DNA of 64,000 nucleotides, from NCBI RefSeq assembly GCF_029623955.1, contig NZ_JARSBP010000002.1:620001-684000 (forward strand). Direction: 5' to 3'. This document shows positions 1 through 10,782 of the stretch, piece by piece; positions within the stretch are counted from its first letter, which is position 1; each line of letters begins with the position of its first letter. The notes under the pieces are model-generated. The model saw only the letters and a list, made by a program, of their open reading frames with translations. It was not told the origin of the DNA and did no database searches. Origin of the DNA: Mycobacterium sp. 236(2023). GTDB taxonomy: Bacteria; Actinomycetota; Actinomycetes; Mycobacteriales; Mycobacteriaceae. A program made the translations under genes and the position numbers.

Positions 1-954
1 GGGTCGGTGACGCTGCTCGCTGACGAGGTCGCCTCCAGCGTCGACGAACATGCCCGGTTCGGCGGTGTCGTACCCGAGATCGCATCCCGTGCACACCTGG
101 AGGCATTGGGGCCGACGATGCGGCGGGCGCTGGCGACCGCGGGAGTGTCCAAGCCCGATGTCGTCGCGGCCACGATCGGCCCCGGTCTGGCGGGCGCGCT
201 GTTGGTGGGAGTCGCTGCCGCCAAGGCGTATTCGGCGGCGTGGCAGGTGCCGTTCTACGCGGTCAACCACCTCGGCGGGCATCTGGCCGCTGATGTGTTC
301 GACCACGGGCCGCTGCCAGAGAGTATCGGTCTGCTGGTGTCGGGTGGGCACACGAATCTGTTGCATGTGAAGTCGCTCGGGGAGCCGATCGTCGAGTTGG
401 GTTCGACCGTCGACGATGCGGCGGGGGAGGCTTACGACAAGATCGCCAGGCTGTTGGGGCTGGGGTATCCCGGTGGCAGGGTGCTCGATGAGCTTGCGCG
501 CGAGGGTGATCCGACGGCGATCAGGTTTCCCCGCGGCATGACGGGGCCGCGGGATGCCCCGTATGCTTTCAGCTTCTCCGGCCTCAAGACCGCTGTGGCG
601 CGCTATGTGGAAAGTCATCCGGAGGCGTCGCAGGCCGATGTGGCCGCAGGCTTTCAGGAGGCGGTCGCCGACGTGCTGACGGCCAAGGCGGTGCGTGCGG
701 CCAAGGAACTCGAGGTGGACACGCTGCTGATCGCCGGGGGAGTGGCGGCGAATTCACGGCTCAGGGAGTTGGCGGCGCGCAGGTGCGAGGAGGCAGGGAT
801 GACGTTGCGGATTCCACGGCCGCGGCTGTGCACGGACAACGGCGCGATGATCGCGTCGTTCGCGGCGCATCTGATCGCCGCCGGTGCGGCGCCGTCGCCA
901 CTGGACGCGGTCAGCAACCCGGGATTGCCTGTGGTGCAGGGCCAGGTCGCGTGA
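1..954 (+). CDS. tsaD: tRNA N6-threonylcarbamoyladenosine transferase TsaD, 5' end outside the window
   Basis: TsaD transfers the threonylcarbamoyl group to A37 of ANN-decoding tRNAs in the cytoplasm, working with TsaB and TsaE. The reading frame is open from base 1, and family members carry roughly 25 more N-terminal residues ending just before the first visible GTG at base 7, so the gene is cut by the window edge. Visible hallmarks are the metal-binding His pair in NHLGGH, the nucleotide-binding SGGHT motif, the FSFSGLKTA segment and the C-terminal CTDNGAMIA motif. The stop overlaps the next gene by four bases (GTGA), which implies translational coupling. M. tuberculosis has this gene (gcp) directly before groES; here three extra genes intervene. 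Confidence 0.97.
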   Translation, partial: GSVTLLADEVASSVDEHARFGGVVPEIASRAHLEALGPTMRRALATAGVSKPDVVAATIGPGLAGALLVGVAAAKAYSAAWQVPFYAVNHLGGHLAADVFDHGPLPESIGLLVSGGHTNLLHVKSLGEPIVELGSTVDDAAGEAYDKIARLLGLGYPGGRVLDELAREGDPTAIRFPRGMTGPRDAPYAFSFSGLKTAVARYVESHPEASQADVAAGFQEAVADVLTAKAVRAAKELEVDTLLIAGGVAANSRLRELAARRCEEAGMTLRIPRPRLCTDNGAMIASFAAHLIAAGAAPSPLDAVSNPGLPVVQGQVA

Positions 955-1841
955 GAGCCGAGAACATCAACCGCGCATTCCTCGACGGCGTTCTCGACGG
1001 CAGTTACGACGATATCTACTACCACCTCGGTATTGCTGCGTCCGAGCCGATTACGGCCGGGCTCCGCGATGTGCGGGCCGTGGTGATGGCGGGCTCCGGA
1101 GAGCGGATCCGGAAGTTCGCGCGCCTGTGGAGTGAGCGCAACGGTGGCTCCGAAATCATCGCCTTCCCGAAGGAGGACCGGTTCGTCAGCCGGTACACCG
1201 CGGGCGTGTTGTTCGTCTCGCACGGCATGGGGATGGCGAGCGCATCGATTGCCGTGCAGGAACTCATGCGGTTGGTGTTCGTCCTCAAGCGCGGTGACCT
1301 CGAGGCCCTCGACGAGGTGTTCTGGTGCCGCGTCGGCACCAGCGGGGCAGTCGGAGTGCCTGGCGGCAGCGTGGTGGTGTCGACGGAGGGGTTGATGGCC
1401 GACCTCAAGCCGTACCGGCTGTTGCGCGGGCGTGACGGGGAGTACTGGTTCGACGGCACATTCCCCGCCGAGACCGCCGATGCGATCATGGCCGCCAACC
1501 GGGAGGTCGACTTCGAGATCGTGGCGGGAAAGACGGTATCCGCCAACGACTTCTTTCTGGAGCAGTACCGCCTGGACGGTGCGGTCAGTTTCGAGACGCC
1601 GGAGTCCAAAATGGCATGGTTGCAGTGGCTCCACGATGCCGGTGTGCGCAACATCGAAATGGAGGGCGCGATGCTGGCGGGCTACCTCAACCATTGGGGT
1701 TTCCCGAAGTTCGCGATGATCTGCGCCACGGTGGTGGACCGGCTGCAGGGCGACCAGATGACCGCCACACCAGAGCAATTGGACAAGGTCAGTGACGATT
1801 CCGGTGTGGCGCTGTTCAACTACCTTGATCGCCTCGGCTAA
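951..1841 (+). CDS. Nucleoside phosphorylase family protein (uridine phosphorylase-like)
   Basis: The protein has 296 residues and belongs to the PNP/UDP phosphorylase family, whose members split nucleosides with phosphate to give the base and a pentose-1-phosphate. The supporting segments are MAGSGER near the N-terminus (phosphate site), [11 protein letters not shown] in the middle and IEMEGAML near residue 240, which corresponds to the ribose-binding Met-Glu of the family. The frame is open further upstream, but the GTG at 951 is chosen because it forms a GTGA overlap with the tsaD stop and because upstream translation only repeats tsaD in another frame. Substrate (uridine, purine or methylthioadenosine) cannot be decided. 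The 3' end converges on and overlaps the next minus-strand gene by three bases. Confidence 0.85.
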   Translation: MRAENINRAFLDGVLDGSYDDIYYHLGIAASEPITAGLRDVRAVVMAGSGERIRKFARLWSERNGGSEIIAFPKEDRFVSRYTAGVLFVSHGMGMASASIAVQELMRLVFVLKRGDLEALDEVFWCRVGTSGAVGVPGGSVVVSTEGLMADLKPYRLLRGRDGEYWFDGTFPAETADAIMAANREVDFEIVAGKTVSANDFFLEQYRLDGAVSFETPESKMAWLQWLHDAGVRNIEMEGAMLAGYLNHWGFPKFAMICATVVDRLQGDQMTATPEQLDKVSDDSGVALFNYLDRLG

Positions 1842-3586
1842 AACGGTGGTGGGTCGTTGCCGTAGCCGGCGGGGTCGGTTTGGTAGTCGTAGTCCGGTGG
1901 CAGGGTGTCGCCGTTGTTGAGGGCGGTCTGGGTGAGGCGTTCGGTGCGGTTGCGGAGTCGCTGGGCGGCGATGTAGCCGGCGCGGCCTTGGGCGCGGGTG
2001 CGTCGGCGGCGGGGCATGCTGTCGTCGCCTTTATTGGGGGTTGACGGCGGTGGGGGTGGGTCGCCGTGCCAGAGGGTGGCTGTGGGCAGGCACAGCGTCG
2101 GGTAGAGCAGTTTGCTGCCGGGGTGTGTGGTGTAGGTGTGGCCGGTGGGGGCGGTCCAGATGATGGTGCCGTCGGGCAGTTGTCGGTCGCGCCAGCCGCC
2201 GGGTCCGGTCCAGAAGGTTTTCAGGAGATGGTGAAAACGGCAGAGCGCCTTCAGGTTTGAGGCGTGGGTGGGTCCGGCCGGGTGGGCGACGGTGTGGTCG
2301 ATGTCGGCTCCGGTGGCGGGTTTGTCGCAGCCGGGGAAGCGGCACGTCAGGTCGCGGCAGCGGATGAACGCGGCCAGGGCGGCGGAGGGGAATCGTCCGG
2401 CCTCGGGTGCGGCGTTGCCGGGGTGGGTGATTTCGCGGGTGGTGGCGGCGCCCTCGGTCATGGCGGCGAACAGGGGTGCGGGCATGAACCCGGATCCGAA
2501 GATGTAGCCGGGCCGGGCCTGCGCCGGCTTGTTCGCCTCTGCGATGTCGTCAGCCGGCTCGTCGCCGGGCTTCGCTCCGGTCTCATTGGGCTCAGCGGCG
2601 TCGGCCACTTCCGCTTGGGCCGCCGTTGCGTTCTCGTCGGTAGGCGGCTCGGGGACGGGCCGCGGCGCCTCGGCGTCGGTCACCACCACGTCCGCCTCGG
2701 CCCCCGCTGCGTTGTTGCCGGCGGACAGGTCGACGTCGACCTCAGCTTCGGTCTTGGCGGCTGGGGTGGTGTTGTCGGTGATGGCGTAGAGGGTGATGTC
2801 GCGTAGCGGTGTGGGGTTGGTGGCTGCTTCGCAGTCGGGGGTGTTGCAGTGGCAGGCCAGGGTGAGGTTTCCGTGCATGAGGGCGGTGAAGGCGTCGTTG
2901 CGGCGGTCTGCGAGGGTGCGGGGGTCGGCGTCGCAGACGCTGTAGGCCATGGCGGTGATGGTGCGTTCGGCGGCGGCGGTGTCGGCGGCGAAGAGGCGGG
3001 CGTAGATGGTGCTGAAGCCGGGGGCGTCGCCGGGTTGGCCGAATTCGACGGTGCGGTCGAGGTCTGCGTCGCGGGATGGGTGCACCGCGTCGGGGTCGTG
3101 GCGGGCGACGATCGCGTCGATGGCGGCGGCGGTTTTCTTGATCGATAGTGGGCCCCAGCCCAGGATTTCGGCGGCCAGGTCGGTATCGACGGCGGCGATG
3201 AGGGTGTTGTCAATGATCCAGTCGGTGCGGGTGATGATGGCCCGCACGAGCAGGTCGCTGATTAGTCCGTCAAGAAACAGTGCACCGATTTTGGGCAGGC
3301 GGACGCGCAGGACGACGCCGCGGTAGGTCTGGTGCAGGGCCAGGCCTTGGGTGATGCCGAACGCGGCGGCGATTTCGGCGGCCACGGCGGCGTCGGGGTC
3401 GACCCACCAGTCGAGGCGATCCTCGGGGGCCAGGCCGGTGCGGCGCGCAAACAACTCGGCCATCACGGCCAGTTTGCGGGCGCATGCGGCGTTCTCGGCC
3501 CGGCCGGTGACGCCGGCGGCGTCGATCAGTTCGGCCGCCGTCAGCTCAGCCAGTCGGCTGGGTTCGGGAACCGATTTATCGAACAT
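1838..3586 (-). CDS. DUF222 / HNH endonuclease domain protein (13E12-type family)
   Basis: This 582-residue protein has the layout of the DUF222-HNH family, which is multicopy in mycobacteria and related to the 13E12 repeat proteins. Residues about 1-230 form the helical DUF222 region. Residues about 265-350 are a low-complexity acidic Ala/Glu/Pro/Asp linker. An HNH nuclease signature follows near residues 410-465: CRFPGCD, then DIDHTV, then CRFHHLLKT. The last 70 residues are basic and proline-rich. The catalytic His of the DIDH motif is present, so it may be an active nuclease, but no member of the family has a firm cellular role that I know of. I saw no flanking repeats or target-site duplication, so there is no direct sign that it sits on a mobile unit here. 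The start is the ATG at 3586. Confidence 0.88.
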   Translation of the reverse strand: MFDKSVPEPSRLAELTAAELIDAAGVTGRAENAACARKLAVMAELFARRTGLAPEDRLDWWVDPDAAVAAEIAAAFGITQGLALHQTYRGVVLRVRLPKIGALFLDGLISDLLVRAIITRTDWIIDNTLIAAVDTDLAAEILGWGPLSIKKTAAAIDAIVARHDPDAVHPSRDADLDRTVEFGQPGDAPGFSTIYARLFAADTAAAERTITAMAYSVCDADPRTLADRRNDAFTALMHGNLTLACHCNTPDCEAATNPTPLRDITLYAITDNTTPAAKTEAEVDVDLSAGNNAAGAEADVVVTDAEAPRPVPEPPTDENATAAQAEVADAAEPNETGAKPGDEPADDIAEANKPAQARPGYIFGSGFMPAPLFAAMTEGAATTREITHPGNAAPEAGRFPSAALAAFIRCRDLTCRFPGCDKPATGADIDHTVAHPAGPTHASNLKALCRFHHLLKTFWTGPGGWRDRQLPDGTIIWTAPTGHTYTTHPGSKLLYPTLCLPTATLWHGDPPPPPSTPNKGDDSMPRRRRTRAQGRAGYIAAQRLRNRTERLTQTALNNGDTLPPDYDYQTDPAGYGNDPPPF

Positions 3587-3751
3587 ATGTGCGAGTCTAT
3601 CGAGGTGCGAAGTGCCCCACGAGCGGGCGCAACCGCACCTGGGGATAACTCCGTATTCGCGACTTGCCTGTGGATAACGCCCCGATCTCCCGTCGCGATG
3701 ACTTCTTCCACGCGTCGACGTCTATAACGGTGACTTGATACGGAGGCGCAC

Positions 3752-4363
3752 ATGAGTAGAACGAATCTTTCGATGTCCATCTCGGCGGACGGGTACGTCG
3801 CCGGGCCGAATCAGAGCGAGGAGCATCCGCTCGGCATTGGCGGCGAATTGCTGCACAAGTGGCACATCGGTCCCGACGCGGAGCATCCGGTCAACAAGCA
3901 GGTCGTATCGGAGATGCTCGATGGCATGAAGGCCACGATCATGGGCCGCAACATGTTCGGCCCGGTTCGCGGCGAGTGGGGTGCATCGCAATGGCAGGGC
4001 TGGTGGGGTGACGAGCCGCCCTATCATTGCCCGGTTTTCGTGCTGACGCACTTTGCGCACGAGCCGATCGAACTGAAGGGGACCACCTTTTACTTCGTCA
4101 CCGACGGGATCGAGTCCGCCTATCGGCAGGCGACCGAGGTGGCCGCGGGTGGATCCATCTCGATCGCCGGCGGAGCTTCGTGTGCCCGACAGGCCATCGC
4201 GGCCGGAATCGTCGACGAGATCGACCTGCAAGTGAGCCCCGAGATCCTCGGCGCCGGCGAGCGACTCTTCGACGGCTTCGCTCCGGGGGCTCCCAAAATG
4301 GAGCTCCAACGCGTGCTTGAGGCTCCTGGTGTCGCCCATCTGCGGTACCGCGTCGTTCGCTGA
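3752..4363 (+). CDS. Dihydrofolate reductase family protein (RibD C-terminal domain)
   Basis: The product has 203 residues and the RibD-C fold: an opening SMSISADGYVAG strand, GRNMFGP near residue 70, PVFVLTH near residue 95 and a GGASCARQAI nucleotide-binding segment. Proteins of this group are NADPH-dependent reductases related to the riboflavin enzyme RibD and to DHFR, but most stand-alone members have unknown substrates. A GGAGG ribosome site at 3742-3746 lies five bases before the ATG. It sits alone between the minus-strand DUF222 gene and the groES operator, so operon context gives no functional hint. Confidence 0.85.
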   Translation: MSRTNLSMSISADGYVAGPNQSEEHPLGIGGELLHKWHIGPDAEHPVNKQVVSEMLDGMKATIMGRNMFGPVRGEWGASQWQGWWGDEPPYHCPVFVLTHFAHEPIELKGTTFYFVTDGIESAYRQATEVAAGGSISIAGGASCARQAIAAGIVDEIDLQVSPEILGAGERLFDGFAPGAPKMELQRVLEAPGVAHLRYRVVR

Positions 4364-4387
4364 CGGAAGAACGGTGCGGCCCCGATC

Positions 4388-4414
4388 TTGAGCGCTAGCA
4401 CTCTCGTGTATAGA
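4388..4414 (+). promoter_or_regulatory. Candidate groES-groEL1 promoter
   Basis: TTGAGC at 4388-4393 and TATAGA at 4409-4414 are spaced by 15 bases, slightly short for a housekeeping promoter. The -10 hexamer lies inside the CIRCE element, so bound HrcA would block polymerase. The predicted leader before the groES start is about 110 bases. Confidence 0.5.
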
Positions 4415-4421
4415 GTGCTAG
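4395..4421. promoter_or_regulatory. CIRCE operator (HrcA binding site)
   Basis: CTAGCACTC at 4395-4403 and GAGTGCTAG at 4413-4421 form a perfect 9-base inverted repeat with a 9-base spacer. This is the exact geometry of the CIRCE element bound by the heat-shock repressor HrcA. It lies about 110 bases upstream of groES. The canonical outer base pair T-A is C-G here, which keeps the symmetry. Confidence 0.95.
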
Positions 4422-4531
4422 GCGGCAGGTCGGTTCACCCCTGTGTCGGCACCCGCGACGACGGCGCGAGGGTAGGCATCGGCCACCGCGTAAGCAGACA
4501 CCTACGTAAACAAAAGTGAAGGGGCTCCATC

Positions 4532-4834
4532 GTGGCGAGCGTGAACATCAAGCCACTCGAGGACAAGATCCTCGTTCAGGCCAACGAGGCCGAGACCACG
4601 ACCGCTTCCGGTCTGGTCATCCCCGACACCGCCAAGGAAAAGCCGCAGGAAGGCACCGTCGTCGCAGTTGGCCCCGGCCGCTGGGATGAGGATGGCGAGA
4701 AGCGGATTCCTCTGGACGTGTCGGAGGGTGACGTGGTCATCTACAGCAAGTACGGCGGCACCGAGATCAAGTACAACGGCGAGGAGTACTTGATCCTGTC
4801 GGCCCGCGACGTGCTGGCTGTCGTCTCCAAGTAA
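4532..4834 (+). CDS. groES: Co-chaperonin GroES (Cpn10)
   Basis: GroES is the 10-kDa lid that closes the GroEL folding chamber. The 100-residue protein is full length: it opens [12 protein letters not shown], carries the mobile-loop segment [15 protein letters not shown] and ends with DVLAVVSK. The GTG at 4532 is preceded by a purine-rich GAAGGGG ribosome site at 4518-4524. It is the first gene of a two-gene operon with groEL1, under a CIRCE operator, so HrcA-mediated heat-shock control is expected. In mycobacteria this is the only groES and also serves GroEL2, which is encoded elsewhere. Confidence 0.98.
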   Translation: MASVNIKPLEDKILVQANEAETTTASGLVIPDTAKEKPQEGTVVAVGPGRWDEDGEKRIPLDVSEGDVVIYSKYGGTEIKYNGEEYLILSARDVLAVVSK

Positions 4835-4842
4835 GCGACTGT

Positions 4843-6542
<1,700 letters not shown>

Positions 6543-6557
6543 GCAGTAACGAAATCG

Positions 6558-6587
6558 CCCCCGGTCCTGTTGGGCCGGGGGTGTTTT
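6558..6587 (+). terminator. Rho-independent terminator after groEL1
   Basis: Bases 6558-6567 pair with 6572-6581 in a 10-base-pair GC-rich stem with a TGTT loop, followed by TGTTTT. It begins 16 bases after the groEL1 stop, so it closes the groESL1 transcript. The following minus-strand gene ends at 6592. Confidence 0.85.
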
Positions 6588-6591
6588 CGTA

Positions 6592-7086
6592 CTACTGCGC
6601 GACCGGCTGGATCGAGACGAGACGCAGCGCGTACGGCTGAGCCTCGTCGGCCACGAACCGGACCACCAAAGTGTCGGCGGGAAATTGGGTGGCCAGGCCG
6701 TTCAACGTCCTGGACAGGAACACCCTGGCTTTCGCGTTGCCGTACCAGTTGGGATCGGACGGGTCGACGGAGAGACCAGCGGTCTGTTCGATCGTGGTAT
6801 CCCAGCTCTGTACCGCCTCCGGCGGCGTCGGCCCGAAACCCTCCGACTTCAGATACGCCTCTGCCGGTCCGGCGAGCGTGACCACCTCCGTGCCGCCGAC
6901 GGGCGTCCCGGTGATCGTGCCGTTCACGACGTCCGCCGTCACCGACGCCAGCCGTGCCGTGCACACCCCGTCGACGACAACGGCGGGCGTGCACGACGAG
7001 GGTAGTGCGGGGGTGGCGTGGGCAGGCGCGATGCCCAGCACTGCCGGGATCGCCAGAGCGGCCAGGATCACCGGAGTCGACTTCAC
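6592..7086 (-). CDS. Secreted protein of unknown function
   Basis: The 164-residue product begins with a classical signal peptide: a basic start, the hydrophobic run ILAALAIPAVLGI and an Ala-His-Ala site near residue 22. The mature part has no domain I recognise. It contains two cysteines (SCTPAVVVDGVC) that could form a short disulfide loop, and its C-terminal half contains WYGNAKARVFLSRTLNG. The frame stays open upstream, but the GTG at 7086 is preferred because it places the signal peptide at the N-terminus; upstream residues read through the divergent neighbour. It is divergent from another small secreted protein that starts only 45 bases away, so the two may share a control region. Confidence 0.75.
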   Translation of the reverse strand: MKSTPVILAALAIPAVLGIAPAHATPALPSSCTPAVVVDGVCTARLASVTADVVNGTITGTPVGGTEVVTLAGPAEAYLKSEGFGPTPPEAVQSWDTTIEQTAGLSVDPSDPNWYGNAKARVFLSRTLNGLATQFPADTLVVRFVADEAQPYALRLVSIQPVAQ

Positions 7087-7131
7087 AGATATGTAATCGG
7101 CAATGTGTCGACGAGAGTTACGCTGCCGACC

Positions 7132-7485
7132 ATGCCTCGCTTTCCGGCCGGGCTCCTCGCCCTCGCAGTCGCGCTGCTGTGTGCGCCGCCCGCGGCGGCC
7201 GATCCGCTGAACCCCATCCCCGGCAACGGGTTCTTCCTCGTGGGCCCCGACGTCGCCCCCGGCCTGTACCGAACGGACGGCTCGGGGTCGGTTTTCGGGG
7301 TGTGGATCAACGATGTGCCGACAGAGGACTCGATGTGCCTGTGGTTCACCTACAGCACGCCAGATACGAACAAGGACAACGTCGTCGCGACGAACATCTC
7401 GATGGGCCCGATGTACGCGACCATCAACGAAACGGTCAAGGCCTTCGAGTCGCGGAATTGTCAACCGTGGGTGCGGGTTCCCTGA
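7132..7485 (+). CDS. Small secreted protein of unknown function
   Basis: This is a 117-residue protein with a signal peptide (MPRFPAGLLALAVALLC) and a likely cleavage after the AAA-D site near residue 23. The mature domain of about 94 residues begins with DPLNPIPGNGFFLVGPDVAPG. It contains LYRTDGSG, two cysteines (SMCLWF and RNCQPW) and a C-terminal WVRVP. The GxYRTxGS pattern recalls small beta-rich secreted actinobacterial proteins, but I cannot name the family. The ATG at 7132 was chosen because it starts the signal peptide. It is divergent from the preceding secreted protein. Confidence 0.75.
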   Translation: MPRFPAGLLALAVALLCAPPAAADPLNPIPGNGFFLVGPDVAPGLYRTDGSGSVFGVWINDVPTEDSMCLWFTYSTPDTNKDNVVATNISMGPMYATINETVKAFESRNCQPWVRVP

Positions 7486-7491
7486 CCCGGT

Positions 7492-7519
7492 TTGGAATGC
7501 CCGCGGAAGCCGGTATACC
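7492..7519 (+). promoter_or_regulatory. Candidate promoter for the aromatic leader and DAHP synthase
   Basis: TTGGAA at 7492-7497 and TATACC at 7514-7519 are separated by 16 bases. A start of transcription about 7-10 bases downstream would fall at or just before the GTG of the leader peptide (7529), making that peptide leaderless or nearly so. Confidence 0.6.
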
Positions 7520-7528
7520 CTCGACCCC

Positions 7529-7603
7529 GTGAACACCGCTGTGCGCGCCGCCTATTGGCGCTTTATCCAGGCTCCGGGCGGAGCCGATAAAGCGCAGCGC
7601 TAA
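7529..7603 (+). CDS. Aromatic amino acid leader peptide (attenuation control of DAHP synthase)
   Basis: This short frame encodes 24 residues from GTG 7529 to TAA 7601. Residues 9-12 read Tyr-Trp-Arg-Phe, so all three aromatic end products of the shikimate pathway are sampled within four codons (7553-7564). It lies 106 bases upstream of a class I DAHP synthase, whose product commits carbon to those amino acids. Immediately after and overlapping these codons come a long nested hairpin and a terminator-like stem. The arrangement is that of ribosome-mediated attenuation: scarcity of charged Tyr, Trp or Phe tRNA would stall the ribosome over the first hairpin. The peptide is seen in the sequence; its regulatory role is inferred. 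Confidence 0.8.
   Translation: MNTAVRAAYWRFIQAPGGADKAQR
7558..7595 (+). promoter_or_regulatory. Nested hairpin overlapping the leader-peptide aromatic codons
   Basis: GCGCTTTATC at 7558-7567 pairs perfectly with 7586-7595, and inside it GGCTCC (7570-7575) pairs with GGAGCC (7580-7585) around a GGGC loop. The left arm contains the Arg-Phe codons of the leader peptide, so a ribosome stalled on Tyr-Trp-Phe would prevent its formation. Confidence 0.75.
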
Positions 7604-7625
7604 GCAACGCATCCACCCGGAGCCC

Positions 7626-7656
7626 AGGCAGTGACCATCTGGTCGCTGCCTTTCGT
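7626..7656 (+). terminator. Putative attenuator terminator upstream of DAHP synthase
   Basis: Bases 7626-7636 pair with 7641-7651 in an 11-base-pair stem (one G-U pair) around an ATCT loop, followed by TTTCGTC. The position, between leader peptide and structural gene, fits a transcription attenuator. The bases GCAGCG at 7594-7599 could pair with CGCTGC at 7644-7649 and compete with it. Confidence 0.65.
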
Positions 7657-7663
7657 CATTCAA

Positions 7664-7690
7664 GGGCACCGGAACCACAGGCAGGTGCCC
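7664..7690 (+). other. Second hairpin just upstream of the DAHP synthase ribosome site
   Basis: GGGCACC at 7664-7670 pairs with GGTGCCC at 7684-7690 around a 13-base loop. It ends six bases before the GAAAGG ribosome site at 7697-7702 and could affect translation or read-through of the leader. Confidence 0.45.
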
Positions 7691-7709
7691 ACACCAGAAA
7701 GGCACCACC

Positions 7710-8765
<1,056 letters not shown>

Positions 8766-8807
8766 TTCTCAGCTTTGGAGGCGCTGCCTCGCAGTAGATT
8801 TCCAGCC

Positions 8808-9758
8808 ATGAACAAGATCACCCGCGCCATGGCGCTGACGGTCGCGGGCATCGCGACGCTGGGGATCATGACCGGTTGTGCGGGGCAGGCGCCGTCCAGC
8901 AACGAGTCGGCGGCCACAGAGGTCGCGACACCGGGCGGCGCAACGGATTCGTTCGTCGGGGCCGCGCCCGAGTTCGGGCCGCCCCAGGCGCCACCGCCGG
9001 TCGAAGAGAAGCGCGACGTCGTCAAGACCGCGTCGATGACGGTGACTGTGCCCGACCCGTCCGAGGCCGCCGACGAGGCCGCCGTCATCGTCGAACGGTC
9101 CGACGGCCGGGTCGACAGCCGCACCGAGGACGCGGGTTCCGGCACCGGCCGGGCGGTCACGTCCGTGGTCCTGCGGGTGCCGGTGGCCAAGCTCGACGAG
9201 GTGATGCGCGAGCTCAAGGAGCTCGGCGTCGTCGAGACGGCGTCGACGACATCGGAGGACGTCACGGCCCAGCGGGTCGACCTGGACGCCCGGATCGAGG
9301 CGCTGCGGACCTCGGTGGACCGGCTGCTGGGGATCATGCGTGACGCCCGCGATCCCGAGGCCCTGATCACGGCCGAGGACGCGCTCTCGGAGCGGCAGGC
9401 CGAACTCGACAGCCTTCGCGCGCAACGTGAGGCGCTGGGCGATCGCGTCTCCTACAGCACCGTCGACGTGACGTTCTACGCCGAAGTGGTCGGCGGTCCC
9501 GCACCCGAGGAGTACGTCGGGTTTCTCGGCCAGGTCCGGCGAGGCTGGGACGGGCTCGTCGCTGTCACGGGTGGCGCGATTTTGATCCTCGGCCTGATGC
9601 TGCCGTGGCTCGGTGTCGTCGTCGTGCTCGGTGCCATCGTCTACGGCATCGTCCGGGTGTCGCAGGCGCGCAGCGCCGCGGCGCCGCATGCTGAGGTCAC
9701 GCCTCCAGTCGAGCCCGAACAGCAGCCATCTTCTGAGCCAGAGCCGCCTCGTCAATGA
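8808..9758 (+). CDS. DUF4349 domain lipoprotein
   Basis: The 316-residue product starts with a lipoprotein signal peptide whose lipobox ends ...GIMTGC, so Cys25 would be lipidated and the protein anchored outside the membrane. A DUF4349 domain follows from about residue 68 (KRDVVKTASMTVTVPDPSEA) through a long coiled-coil-prone helix with RIEALRTSVDRLLGIM and SERQAELDSLRAQR. A C-terminal transmembrane hairpin occupies about residues 250-290. The function of DUF4349 proteins is not established. The ATG at 8808 is chosen over an upstream in-frame ATG because it begins the signal peptide. The last 62 bases overlap the opposing minus-strand gene. Confidence 0.85.
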   Translation: MNKITRAMALTVAGIATLGIMTGCAGQAPSSNESAATEVATPGGATDSFVGAAPEFGPPQAPPPVEEKRDVVKTASMTVTVPDPSEAADEAAVIVERSDGRVDSRTEDAGSGTGRAVTSVVLRVPVAKLDEVMRELKELGVVETASTTSEDVTAQRVDLDARIEALRTSVDRLLGIMRDARDPEALITAEDALSERQAELDSLRAQREALGDRVSYSTVDVTFYAEVVGGPAPEEYVGFLGQVRRGWDGLVAVTGGAILILGLMLPWLGVVVVLGAIVYGIVRVSQARSAAAPHAEVTPPVEPEQQPSSEPEPPRQ

Positions 9759-10044
9759 CGCCGCGCGTCAGCAGTGAATGCGCGAGAGCGACGAGTTGGT
9801 TCTCCGGATACGGAAGATCGGCGTAGAGGGTCGCCGACAACGCGTCCTCCTCGTCGCGGCGCTCCTTGAACGTCGGCACCTCCGCGTCGCACGACGCGTG
9901 ATCGAGGGCATCGCAGAAGCCGTCGAGACTCGTCTTCCACGGCGGTACGGGATTTTCGACGCCGTACTTGGCGGCCATCCGCGGCCACACCTGGTTGCGA
10001 TCGACGATCTGATCGAGCGCTGCCACTCTGTCCGATGCGTCCAC
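9697..10044 (-). CDS. Thiocyanate hydrolase / nitrile hydratase accessory protein (P15K-like activator)
   Basis: This 115-residue protein resembles the small activators homologous to the N-terminal half of nitrile hydratase beta, such as P15K, which delivers cobalt to thiocyanate hydrolase. Supporting features are VWPRMAAKYGVENPVPPWKTSLDG near the N-terminus and EDALSATLYADLPYPENQLVALAHSLL in the C-terminal half. The GTG start lies one base after the stop of the gamma-like subunit, so the genes are one transcript. Its 3' end runs 62 bases into the end of the DUF4349 gene on the other strand. The role in metal loading is inferred from family and position. Confidence 0.75.
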   Translation of the reverse strand: MDASDRVAALDQIVDRNQVWPRMAAKYGVENPVPPWKTSLDGFCDALDHASCDAEVPTFKERRDEEDALSATLYADLPYPENQLVALAHSLLTRGVIDEAALAQKMAAVRARLEA

Positions 10045-10045
10045 G

Positions 10046-10753
10046 TCAGTCGGTGATCGGATGCACGGCGGGACGGGTGTCGACGATGACGTTCGTGGTG
10101 ACGCCGGCCTTGGGGAGCGCGACGCCGATGAGGCAATCGCGCGTGACGATCTCGGCCAACTGGTCTTCGGTCCAGCCTTCGGTGCCTTCGGGCTGCAACG
10201 GCATCACCATGAACCGGTGCTTCTGGTTGGAGTCCTGAACGCGGACGTCGATGTCGTCGGGAAGGTAAAGACCGAACTCCGCCAGGACCTGGCGCGGCCA
10301 ACGGACAAGGCGGCGACGGTAATTCGGCGTCCGATACCACTCAGGAGAGTTCCCGAGGATCGGCCGTGGGTAGCACGAGCACAGCGCGCACACGATCACG
10401 TTGTGCAACGTCGGGGTGTCGGCCAGGATCTCGAAAGCCGTGAAATCACTGGGAGTCCCGAAACCGGTGGGCTCCATCCAATCGACTCCGACCTCCTTGC
10501 TCGCCGTCATCGGCTCCGTGAGCGCGAGCTGTTTGAAATCGGGATCCAGCCACGCCTTGGCCACCAGTTTCGCTGCCGGAGTCGGCCCGATCTGCTCGGC
10601 GAACTCGGTGAAGTGGCGATGCTCCTCCGCGGTGAAAATCCCCTTCTCGATGCACAACTCGCGAAGGGCGATCTCCAGCACCTCGAAGTCGGTGATCTCG
10701 TCCACCATCGGTTTGACGGTCCGGTCATGATCATGGTCGTGGTCGTGTGACAT
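10046..10753 (-). CDS. Thiocyanate hydrolase gamma-subunit-like protein (cobalt centre subunit)
   Basis: The 235-residue protein carries the metal claw VCALCSC at residues 121-127, the Cys-x-x-Cys-Ser-Cys motif that binds a low-spin cobalt or iron ion in nitrile hydratase alpha and thiocyanate hydrolase gamma subunits. Recalled from the Thiobacillus thioparus gamma subunit, the surrounding blocks CSCYPRPILG, SPEWYR, PNYRRRLVRWPRQVLAEFG, EGTDGWTEDQL-like and IVTRDCLIGVALPK agree much better with thiocyanate hydrolase than with nitrile hydratase. The usual Thr of VCTLCSC is Ala here. The N-terminus has a His-Asp repeat, also known from thiocyanate hydrolase. The start is the ATG at 10753 rather than the longer open frame. 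Predicted reaction: thiocyanate to carbonyl sulfide and ammonia. Confidence 0.82.
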   Translation of the reverse strand: MSHDHDHDHDRTVKPMVDEITDFEVLEIALRELCIEKGIFTAEEHRHFTEFAEQIGPTPAAKLVAKAWLDPDFKQLALTEPMTASKEVGVDWMEPTGFGTPSDFTAFEILADTPTLHNVIVCALCSCYPRPILGNSPEWYRTPNYRRRLVRWPRQVLAEFGLYLPDDIDVRVQDSNQKHRFMVMPLQPEGTEGWTEDQLAEIVTRDCLIGVALPKAGVTTNVIVDTRPAVHPITD

Positions 10754-10782
10754 GAGCGAATTCCTCTCCTGCGCAGAGCGAG

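Noticed and set aside
1838..3586. Mobile element carrying the DUF222/HNH gene
   Set aside because: The family resembles 13E12 proteins, but I found no flanking direct repeats, att-like sites or neighbouring integrase.
6592..7536. 314-residue form of the secreted protein
   Set aside because: The extra N-terminal 150 residues are antisense to the neighbouring secreted protein and would bury the signal peptide.
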